In this document: in pieces, positions 52,652 through 59,634 of the stretch
Position numbering within the stretch: the first letter of the stretch is position 1
Layout of the letters: every line of letters starts with the position of its first letter
Assembly: GCA_027307335.1 (NCBI GenBank)
Contig: DAHUXD010000044.1
Coordinates: 1 to 64,000, forward strand
Direction: 5' to 3'
Origin: Acidobacteriota bacterium
GTDB taxonomy: Bacteria; Acidobacteriota; Thermoanaerobaculia; UBA5066; Gp7-AA6
Length of the DNA stretch: 64,000 nucleotides
Notes under the pieces: generated by a model
Told to the model about the DNA's origin: nothing
The model's input: only the letters and a program-made list of their open reading frames with translations
Databases searched by the model: none
Position numbers and translations under genes: made by a program

Positions 52652-55501
52652 ATGAGCGTTCCTGTCCGAGTCCTCCTGGTGGATGACCGTGCGTCCGTGG
52701 CCGGTCTGCTCGCGGACGTGCTCGGCCGCGGCGGCTTTGCGGCGTCGATCGACCGCGTCGCGTCGCGCGAGGCGTTCGTGCGGGCTCTCGCCGGTCGCGC
52801 GGCGGACGTCGTGCTCTCGAATCTCTCCGCGCCGGGGCTCGACGCTCTCGACGCGCTCGCGCTCCTGAAGGACGCCGACCCCGACCTGCCGTTCCTCGTC
52901 GTCTCCGATCGTCTCGATGAGGACGCCGCCCTGCGCGCGCTGCGCGCGGGCGCGCGCGACTGCGTCTCGCACGCATCGGTCTCGCGACTCGTCCCGGTCC
53001 TCGAGCGGGCGCTCGGGGAGACGCGCGTGCGCCGCGAGCGGCGCCAGGCGCAGCGGGCGCTGTCCGAGAGCGAGCTGCGCCTGCGGGATCTCGCGGAGGC
53101 CTGTCCCGATGCCGTGCTCCTCGCCGACGGGACGGGAGCGCTCCTCTTCGCAAACCGCGCCGCGGAGGCGCTGTTCGGCCACCCCGTCGCCGCGCTGATC
53201 GGCCGGCCCGCGGCAAATCTGCTGCCTGGGCTCGGCGCCTCCGCGCCGGCGCCCGCGGGCCGCCGGACGGCGGGGGAGGCCCGCCTCGCCTCCGGGGGCA
53301 CCCTTGCGGTCGAGATCTCGACGGGCGAGATCGCGCGCGACGGGAAGTGCCTCTCGGTCGTCTTCGTGCGACCGGCGGGGTCGACGGCCGGCGACGGTGT
53401 GCGGGCGTCCTCGGAAGAGCTCTTCCGGCGCGCGGCCCTCATGGCCGCCGATCTTGTGCAGGAGTGCGACCGCGCGGCCGGCACGATCACGTGGCACGGC
53501 GACGTCGACCGCGTGCTCGGCTTCGCTCCGGGTGAGTTTCCGCGGACCGTCGAGGCCTGGGAGAAGGTGATCCATCCCGAGGACCGCGGCCGCGTCGGCG
53601 CATCGTCGGCACGCCACTTCCAGACCGGCGAGCCGTTCTTCGAGGAGTACCGCGTTCAGACGCGCGACGGCCGCACCGTCTACTGGCACCACTCGGCGAG
53701 CCTCCTGCCCGCCGGGGGCGGCCGCCCGGCGTGGAGCATCGGAACCGTGGCGGACGTGAGCGGGAGGCGGCAGATCGAGGAGGCCCTGCAGGTCTCGGAG
53801 CGGCGCTACCGCGCCCTGTTCGAGCGCAATCTCGCCGGCGTCTACCGGTCCACGATGGAGGGCCGGATCCTCGACTGTAACGAGTCCTTCGCGCGCATCT
53901 TCGGCTACGGCTCCCGCGAGGAGGTGCTCCGGCAGGCGGCGTGGGACCTCTACGTGCGGCCCGAGGACCGGAAGGCCGCGCTCGCCAAGCTCGTCGAGCG
54001 GCAGAACCTGACGAACTACGAGCTCTGCCTCAGGCGCAAGGACGGAAGCACGGTCTGGGTGCTGCAGAACGAGAACCTGAGCGAGGGACCCGACGGCCTC
54101 CTGTCCGTGATCGAGGGAACGATCATCGACATCAGCGAGCGCAAGCGCGCCGAGGAGCAGGTCAAGCACCTCGCGTTCCACGACCCGCTGACCAACCTGC
54201 CGAACCGCCTCCTCTTCAACGACCGGCTGACGCTCGCCGTCGCGCAGGCGCACCGTCACAACCAGCGCCTGGCGGTCCTGTTCCTGGATCTCGATCGCTT
54301 CAAGATCATCAACGACTCGCTCGGCCACTCCGTCGGCGACGAGCTGCTGCGCCAGCTCGCCGAGCGCATCCAGGAGCACGTGCGCGAGGGCGACACCGTG
54401 GCGCGCCTGGGCGGCGACGAGTTCACGCTCCTCGTCCCGGGGATCAACGCGGACGAGGACGCGGCGAAGATCGCGCGCAAGATCTGCGACGCGATCCACG
54501 ATCCGTTCTGGATCGACGGGCGGGAGCTCTTCGTGACGACGAGCGTCGGCGTGTCCGTCTACCCCGCCGACGGGCACGATGCCGAAACGCTCGTCCGCAA
54601 CGCCGACTCGGCGATGTATCGCGCAAAGGAGCAGGGTCGCGACAACTACCAGCTCTACACGCCGGCGATGAACGCCCGGGCCGTGGAGCGGCTCTCGCTC
54701 GAGTCGCGACTCCGCCAGGCCGTCGCGCACGACGAGCTCGAGCTGCACTTCCAGCCGTTCATCGACCTGAAGACGGCGGAGCTGCTCGGCGCCGAGGCCC
54801 TCCTGCGGTGGCGCCATCCCGAGCTCGGCCTGATCCCCCCGGGCGAGTTCATTCCGATCGCCGAGCTCTCGGGCCTCATCGTCCCGATCGGCGAGTGGGT
54901 CCTCCGCACCGCCTGCGCCGAAGCGCGCAAGTGGCACGAGAAGGGATTCACCGACCTGACGGTCTCCGTCAACCTCTCCAGCCGGCAGTTCCAGCACACC
55001 GATCTCGTCACCCAGGTCACCCATGCGCTCGACGAGACGGGCCTCGAGCCGAACAAGCTCGACCTCGAGATCACCGAGTCGAACGCGATGCAGAACGCCG
55101 AGCACTCCATCAACACGCTCTGGGGTCTGAAGAAGCAGGGCGTGCGGATCTCGATGGACGACTTCGGGACGGGCTACTCGTCGCTCAACTACCTCAAGCG
55201 CTTCCCGATCGACCGCATCAAGCTCGACCAGTCGTTCGTGAGGGACCTTCCGAGCGACAAGGACGACGCCGCCATCGCGATGGCCGTCATCGCGATGGGA
55301 CGCAGCCTCGAGCTCGAGGTGATCGCCGAGGGCGTCGAGACGGAAGAGCAGCTCGCGTTCCTCAAGGGCCACCAGTGCGACCAGCTGCAGGGGTTCCTGC
55401 TCTCGAAGCCGCTCGCGCCGCGGGATTTCGACCGGTTCCTGGACGAGAGCCGCGATCCGGAGTCGGCCCGGGACCGCGCGCGCTTCGCTCGCGCTCATTG
55501 A
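52652..55501 (+). CDS. PAS-GGDEF-EAL protein with degenerate receiver domain
   Basis: 949 residues. Residues 1-125: receiver-like (VRVLLVDDRASVAGLL), but the phospho-acceptor position reads VVLSNLSAPGLDAL with Asn for Asp, and the conserved Lys is replaced in CVSHASVS. It is therefore probably not phosphorylated. Three PAS domains follow: about 135-255, 260-385 (PAS/PAC with WHGDVDRVLGFAPGEFP and IHPEDR) and 385-505 (YRSTMEGRILDCNESFARIF). The GGDEF domain (FHDPLTNLPNRLLFNDR; GGDEF intact near 588) is then followed by EAL (GAEALLRWRHPELGLIPPGE near 713; DDFGTGYSSLNYLKRFPID). Both catalytic motifs look intact, so both synthesis and breakdown of c-di-GMP are possible. No membrane helix is seen. 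Confidence 0.92.
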   Translation: MSVPVRVLLVDDRASVAGLLADVLGRGGFAASIDRVASREAFVRALAGRAADVVLSNLSAPGLDALDALALLKDADPDLPFLVVSDRLDEDAALRALRAGARDCVSHASVSRLVPVLERALGETRVRRERRQAQRALSESELRLRDLAEACPDAVLLADGTGALLFANRAAEALFGHPVAALIGRPAANLLPGLGASAPAPAGRRTAGEARLASGGTLAVEISTGEIARDGKCLSVVFVRPAGSTAGDGVRASSEELFRRAALMAADLVQECDRAAGTITWHGDVDRVLGFAPGEFPRTVEAWEKVIHPEDRGRVGASSARHFQTGEPFFEEYRVQTRDGRTVYWHHSASLLPAGGGRPAWSIGTVADVSGRRQIEEALQVSERRYRALFERNLAGVYRSTMEGRILDCNESFARIFGYGSREEVLRQAAWDLYVRPEDRKAALAKLVERQNLTNYELCLRRKDGSTVWVLQNENLSEGPDGLLSVIEGTIIDISERKRAEEQVKHLAFHDPLTNLPNRLLFNDRLTLAVAQAHRHNQRLAVLFLDLDRFKIINDSLGHSVGDELLRQLAERIQEHVREGDTVARLGGDEFTLLVPGINADEDAAKIARKICDAIHDPFWIDGRELFVTTSVGVSVYPADGHDAETLVRNADSAMYRAKEQGRDNYQLYTPAMNARAVERLSLESRLRQAVAHDELELHFQPFIDLKTAELLGAEALLRWRHPELGLIPPGEFIPIAELSGLIVPIGEWVLRTACAEARKWHEKGFTDLTVSVNLSSRQFQHTDLVTQVTHALDETGLEPNKLDLEITESNAMQNAEHSINTLWGLKKQGVRISMDDFGTGYSSLNYLKRFPIDRIKLDQSFVRDLPSDKDDAAIAMAVIAMGRSLELEVIAEGVETEEQLAFLKGHQCDQLQGFLLSKPLAPRDFDRFLDESRDPESARDRARFARAH

Positions 55502-55537
55502 GCGTTTAGGTTCGGTCGCCCCGGAGGTGACTTCGGG

Positions 55538-55543
55538 TACTAT
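55538..55543 (+). promoter_or_regulatory. -10-like hexamer TACTAT
   Basis: TACTAT ends 7 nt before GTG 55551, the same spacing as at marC. It supports the downstream GTG as the start of the ferritin-like protein on a leaderless mRNA. Confidence 0.45.
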
Positions 55544-55550
55544 CCGGCGA

Positions 55551-56456
55551 GTGAGCGCACCGCAGCCGATTTCCGCCCGTCATCGATCGATCTTCGCCCC
55601 GAGCACCGAAGCCGAGCGCGTCGAGAATTTCGAGTCCTACTGGGCCTTCACGCAGCGCCGCGACGGCGAAATCCTCGAGGACCGCCGGGAGCTGACGAGA
55701 AAGAACGAGCTCCTCGCCGCCTTTCAGAGCAACCCGGTCCGCTCGCGCCGGCCGCTGCCGGACCCGGAGCTCTTCTACCGGAACTACGTGCGGATGCACG
55801 ACGATCCGCGGACGTTCGACCGCAAGACGCTGCTCCTGACCTTTCTCTACAAGTTCGCGAGACACGAGTGGGTCGGGATCTCCGCCGCCTGGGACCGGAT
55901 CCCCTCGATGGCGGAGTGCCGCAAGACGAGCGAGCGGATCAGCCGCTACCACCTGTGCGAGGAGTTCACGCACGTCCGCCTCTTCCACGAGATGTTCCGG
56001 ACGTTCCACCTCGACCGCGTCGAGTGGGTGCCACTCGGCAAGTGGATGGGCCGCGCCTACGGGATCTTCCCGTATTTTCCGGAGCCCGTCATGTCGCCGC
56101 CGGCGTTCGTGAGCGAGCTCATGGGCCTGATGCTCTACCTCCACATCGACGCGATCCTCGACGACGTCTTCGCCGACGAGCCGGAGGCGCGCGATCGGGT
56201 GCGCGCCCTGCTCCGGGAGATCATGACCGACGAGATGGCGCACGTCGGCCAGCGGCGCAACTTCATCGGCAAGATCGGCATTCGCGTGTCGCGGGCAATG
56301 GTCGAGCCGATGTTCCGGGCGTTCTACGCCGACATCCCGGAGTCGAAGTTCCTCTTCGACATCGACCGCATGGTCCGCGAGGCGAAGGAGTTCGACTACA
56401 GCGTCATGCCGGCGGACGTCATCCAGAGGAGCTGGATCCCCTCCTACTGCACGTAG
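55551..56456 (+). CDS. ferritin-like diiron protein of unknown substrate
   Basis: About 301 residues, all-helical. Two metal-ligand motifs lie in separate helices: CEEFTHVRLFHEMFRTFHLD (Glu-x2-His) and LREIMTDEMAHVGQRRNF (Glu and Glu-x2-His), the layout of ferritin-like or AurF-like carboxylate-bridged diiron oxygenases. N-terminal part: NFESYWAFTQRRDGEILEDR. No signal peptide or cysteines of note. GTG 55551 is preferred over GTG 55527 because of the -10-like hexamer 7 nt upstream. Candidate oxidase or oxygenase; no cofactor or partner genes lie nearby. The diiron call rests only on these motifs. Confidence 0.65.
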   Translation: MSAPQPISARHRSIFAPSTEAERVENFESYWAFTQRRDGEILEDRRELTRKNELLAAFQSNPVRSRRPLPDPELFYRNYVRMHDDPRTFDRKTLLLTFLYKFARHEWVGISAAWDRIPSMAECRKTSERISRYHLCEEFTHVRLFHEMFRTFHLDRVEWVPLGKWMGRAYGIFPYFPEPVMSPPAFVSELMGLMLYLHIDAILDDVFADEPEARDRVRALLREIMTDEMAHVGQRRNFIGKIGIRVSRAMVEPMFRAFYADIPESKFLFDIDRMVREAKEFDYSVMPADVIQRSWIPSYCT

Positions 56457-56465
56457 AAGACGACA

Positions 56466-56503
56466 CCCCTCCCCCTCCGGGAGACGGGCAGGGGTGAGGG
56501 GCG
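56466..56503. repeat. intergenic CCCTCTCCC-type palindromic repeat, copy 2
   Basis: CCCCTCCCCC, TCCGGGAGACGGG, then AGGGGTGAGGGGC. It is a diverged copy of the element at 45099-45137. Here it sits between two convergent gene ends and could act as a two-way terminator. Confidence 0.6.
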
Positions 56504-56518
56504 TCCAATCGCCTAGAT

Positions 56519-56962
56519 CTAGATCCCCCTCACCATCTCGTACCCGTCGAGTCCCCGCCCGTAGTAGCTCTTGATCGTGCGGGTCGTCTCGAAGCCGAGC
56601 GATTCGTAGAAGCGGATCGCGCCCCGATTTCGCACGTCCACCTCCAGACGGATCTCGTCCGCGCCCGCTTCGCGCAGGCGCCGGGACACCTCGGTGAACA
56701 GGCGGCGCCCGAGGCCGCGCCGGCGCGCCGACGCCGCGATGTCGATCGTAATGAGGTGACCCATCCGTCCGCGCCGCTCCGCGATCGCGAAGGCCACGAG
56801 CCCTCCCCCGTCTTCCACGGCGACACCGAGGGCGCCCGGACGATCCATCAGCCACCGCAGCTCCGAGCGGTCGTAGGCGATCGCGGGTTCGAAGCAGGCC
56901 TGGTCGAGACGGAAGGCCGCTTCGAGATCGTCGTCGCTGAGATCGCGGATCACGGCGCTCAC
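56519..56962 (-). CDS. GNAT acetyltransferase, RimI-like
   Basis: 147 residues from GTG 56962. GNAT fold: VIRDLSDDDLEAAFRLDQAC, ALGVAVEDGGGLVAF, acetyl-CoA loop ASARRRGLGRRLFTEVSRRL, then LEVDVRNRGAIRFYESLGFE and a C-terminal DGYEMVRGI. The layout matches RimI-type N-alpha-acetyltransferases that modify ribosomal protein S18 and others. Without tsaB/tsaD next to it the RimI name is only likely. Converges with the ferritin-like gene. Confidence 0.8.
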   Translation of the reverse strand: MSAVIRDLSDDDLEAAFRLDQACFEPAIAYDRSELRWLMDRPGALGVAVEDGGGLVAFAIAERRGRMGHLITIDIAASARRRGLGRRLFTEVSRRLREAGADEIRLEVDVRNRGAIRFYESLGFETTRTIKSYYGRGLDGYEMVRGI

Positions 56963-57002
56963 GTTCGTCCCTTTTACCCTACGCCGAACGACGCGATGAC
57001 CC

Positions 57003-57485
57003 TCACCGGCGGCGCATGTCGCGCTCCGCTTCCCGCTTCAGGTCGCGGTCGCGGATCGCGTCCCTCTTGTCGTGGAGTTTCTTTCCCTTCACCAGGGCGA
57101 TCTCGACCTTCACCCGTGAGCCCTTGAAGTAGAGCGACAGCGGCACGCACGCGACGCCGCGCGTCGCCACCGCGCCGCTCCAGCGATCGAGCTCGCGGCG
57201 GTGCAGCAGGAGCTTCCGGTCGCGCTCGGGGATGTGGTTGGTCCACGAGCCGGGACCGTAGGCGGAGATGCTCGCCCCGACGAGGAACGCTTCGCCGTCC
57301 CGGAACTGCACGTAGGAATCCTTCAGCTGGGCCCGGCCCGCTCGGAGCGACTTCACTTCGGTGCCCGTCAGCGCCAACCCCGCTTCCGTTCGATCGTCGA
57401 TGAAGTAGTCATGGAACGCCTTCCGGTTCGTCGCGATGGACTTGACGGTGGCGGTCTTCGTTCCGGAGGCGGGCTTCGGCTTCAT
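57003..57485 (-). CDS. smpB: SsrA-binding protein
   Basis: 160 residues. SmpB motifs: IATNRKAFHDYFIDDRTEAG, TGTEVKSLRAGRAQLKDSYV, HIPERDRKLLLHRRELDR and the basic tail VKGKKLHDKRDAIRDRDLKR. It binds tmRNA and delivers it to stalled ribosomes. The N-terminus carries an extra KPKPASGTKTATVKS segment. The tmRNA gene (ssrA) was not found beside it. TAGACT lies 10 nt before the ATG. Confidence 0.96.
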   Translation of the reverse strand: MKPKPASGTKTATVKSIATNRKAFHDYFIDDRTEAGLALTGTEVKSLRAGRAQLKDSYVQFRDGEAFLVGASISAYGPGSWTNHIPERDRKLLLHRRELDRWSGAVATRGVACVPLSLYFKGSRVKVEIALVKGKKLHDKRDAIRDRDLKREAERDMRRR

Positions 57486-57495
57486 GGGGGGAGGA

Positions 57496-57501
57496 AGTCT
57501 A
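57496..57501 (-). promoter_or_regulatory. -10-like hexamer TAGACT ahead of smpB
   Basis: Minus-strand TTAGACT with the hexamer ending 10 nt before the smpB ATG; the spacer is pyrimidine-rich (TCCTCCCCCC), so no Shine-Dalgarno. Confidence 0.45.
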
Positions 57502-57737
57502 ACGGCTGGCCTCCGGGATGCTGTTCCGATGGACAGGTCGAGCGCAAGAGAAGCGCATCCGAGGCGGCCGCCATTGGCTCAAATCTGGCAAGGCTGTCCT
57601 TCCTTTTAGACAGCGGACGAAGGAAGAAACGGAAATCATTGTGCTAAGCTTTTCCGGAATAACGACATAGAGCACCCGGTTCTGCTCGGCGAAATCGGCA
57701 CTGTTACTGCAATAGGCCAGCGCACGTTAAAGACAGC

Positions 57738-58637
57738 ATGAGGCAGCAGTCCACACTGCGTACGACCGTCTCGATCGATGGCGTCGGACTCCATTCCGGC
57801 CACCCCGCTCGAGCCCATTTCCATCCCGCCCCGGTCAACCACGGTCTGGTTTTCGTGCGGCGGGAGCATGCCGAGCAGCCGATTCCGGCCGACCTCGACT
57901 CCGCCGCCACCTTCGACTACGCGACCACGCTGCGGCGCGGGAGCGTCTCGATCGGCACGGTCGAGCACGTCCTGGCGGCCGCGGCCGGCCTCGGCCTCGA
58001 CAACTGCCTGATCGAGATCGAGGGACCCGAGGTTCCGATCCTGGACGGCTCCGCCCTCCCGTTCGTCCGGCTCTTTCACGCCGCCGGCTTCGAGCGGCAG
58101 GAAGCCATGGTGAAGCCGCTGGAGATCCCGAGCGCGGTCGAGGTCCTCCGGGAAGACAAGCGAATGTCCTACGAGCCCGGCGGCCCGGGGCTCACGATCA
58201 CCTACGAGATCGACTTCAATCATCCCTTCGTCGGCCAGCAGGAGCTGACGTACGTGCTCCGCGCCGAGGAATTCGCCTCCCGCATCGCCCCCGCCCGCAC
58301 CTTCGGCTTTGCCCGCGACGTCGCCGAGCTCCGGGCCCGCGGCCTCGCCCGCGGCGGCAGCCTCCACAACGCCGTCGTCCTCGACGACACGGGCATCCTC
58401 TCGGGGCCGCTGCGCTTCCGGGACGAGTTCGTGCGCCACAAGGTGCTCGACCTGATCGGCGACCTCGCGCTCCTCGGCCGGCCGCTCCAGGGAAGGATCC
58501 GCGCGCGGAAGGCGGGACACGCGGTCCACATCGAGTTCGCCCGCGCGCTCCACGACGCGCTCACGGCGCCCGTGGTGGAGGTCGAGGAGAACGAGTCCGA
58601 ACGGTTTCGCCTGGGCGACCGGCGCCGCCGCTCCTAG
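57738..58637 (+). CDS. lpxC: UDP-3-O-acyl-N-acetylglucosamine deacetylase
   Basis: 299 residues. First committed step of lipid A synthesis, Zn2+-dependent. Motifs: TLRTTVSIDGVGLHSGHPAR, the zinc-binding VEHVLAAAAGLGLDNC (His near 77), IEGPEVPILDGSALPFV, PARTFGFARD and RHKVLDLIGDLALLGRP (second His and the Asp near 234-238), then AGHAVHIEFARAL. It shows that the cell makes LPS. The 250-nt upstream region, shared with divergent smpB, is unusually AT-rich for this genome and probably carries the promoters. Confidence 0.96.
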   Translation: MRQQSTLRTTVSIDGVGLHSGHPARAHFHPAPVNHGLVFVRREHAEQPIPADLDSAATFDYATTLRRGSVSIGTVEHVLAAAAGLGLDNCLIEIEGPEVPILDGSALPFVRLFHAAGFERQEAMVKPLEIPSAVEVLREDKRMSYEPGGPGLTITYEIDFNHPFVGQQELTYVLRAEEFASRIAPARTFGFARDVAELRARGLARGGSLHNAVVLDDTGILSGPLRFRDEFVRHKVLDLIGDLALLGRPLQGRIRARKAGHAVHIEFARALHDALTAPVVEVEENESERFRLGDRRRRS

Positions 58638-58649
58638 CTCGCCGGCGCT

Positions 58650-59549
58650 TCACTCACCCAATAACTTCGTCTCGAGCACCTGCTCGGCGCTGAATCCTTC
58701 CAGCCTCAGGTAGTGCTCCGCGGCGGCGTAGAGCGCATCCGCCGGCGAGAGGCCCACGATCTCCGAGCCGACGACCGGCACGCCGTGGCGCTCGGCCTCG
58801 GCGCGCACGCAATCGAAGACTCGATGGAGCGGCGTCTTGCGGAAGTTCGTCATGTTGATCGAGACCTGCACGAGGCCACGGTCAGCGAGCTCGACCCCCA
58901 TCGCCTTGACGTACCGGAAACCGCCCGAGATGTGGCGGATCGCCTTCGCGATGCGGTCCGCGATCGCGAGGTCGCGCGTGCCGAGGTTGATGTTGTAGGC
59001 GATCAGGAACGGCCGCGCGCCGACCGCGACGACGCCGGCACTCGGGTGCGGTGCGGCCGGTCCGAAGTCGGGCGCCCAGCGCGCGTCCTTCATCTTCTCG
59101 GCGAAGCCCTCGAACTGGCCCTTGCGCACGTCGGCGAGATTGCGCCGGTGCTCCGCCGACGCGGAATCCTCGTAGAGGAAGACCGGAACGCCGAACTCGG
59201 ACGCGATCGCGGCGCCGATCTCCTTCGAGAGGGCCACGCACTCCTCGACGGTGACGCCGCGCACCGGGATGAACGGAACGACGTCGACCGCGCCCATCCG
59301 CGGGTGCTCGCCCCGGTGGGTGCGCAAATCGATCCGCGGGAGCGCGGCGCGGAAGAGCGCGAGCACGCCGGCCCGGACCGCGGCCGCGTCGCCGACGAAG
59401 GTCAGCACGCTCCGGTGGTGCGCGGAATCGGAGGACACGTCGAGCAGCCGCGCGCCCGGCGCCTCACGGACGGCGGCGGCCATGGCGTCGATCGAATTCC
59501 GGTCGCGGCCCTCGGACACGTTGGGCACGCACTCGATGATCGTTCTCAT
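58650..59549 (-). CDS. ftcD: glutamate formiminotransferase
   Basis: 299 residues, matching the stand-alone formiminotransferase domain without the cyclodeaminase. Motifs: IIECVPNVSEGRDRNSIDAM, DSAHHRSVLTFVGDA, RTHRGEHPRMGAVDVVPF with the catalytic His, GPAAPHPSAGVVAVGARPF and NLGTRDLAIADRIAKAIR. It transfers the formimino group of formiminoglutamate to tetrahydrofolate in histidine breakdown. No hut genes lie nearby. The C-terminus (ALYAAAEHYLRLEGFSAEQV) is typical. Confidence 0.92.
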   Translation of the reverse strand: MRTIIECVPNVSEGRDRNSIDAMAAAVREAPGARLLDVSSDSAHHRSVLTFVGDAAAVRAGVLALFRAALPRIDLRTHRGEHPRMGAVDVVPFIPVRGVTVEECVALSKEIGAAIASEFGVPVFLYEDSASAEHRRNLADVRKGQFEGFAEKMKDARWAPDFGPAAPHPSAGVVAVGARPFLIAYNINLGTRDLAIADRIAKAIRHISGGFRYVKAMGVELADRGLVQVSINMTNFRKTPLHRVFDCVRAEAERHGVPVVGSEIVGLSPADALYAAAEHYLRLEGFSAEQVLETKLLGE

Positions 59550-59569
59550 GTAAGTTCCTGACGGGACAG

Positions 59570-59577
59570 TTTATAAT
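59570..59577. promoter_or_regulatory. overlapping divergent -10 elements
   Basis: TATAAT on the plus strand (59572-59577, toward the TPR protein) and TATAAA on the minus strand (complement of 59570-59575, 20 nt before ftcD) share bases. Transcription in the two directions may exclude each other. Confidence 0.45.
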
Positions 59578-59634
59578 CTCTGTCGCCTTGACCGAATCTC
59601 ATCCGATCCGGCCGCCCCATCGTGAGTGGCCCGC

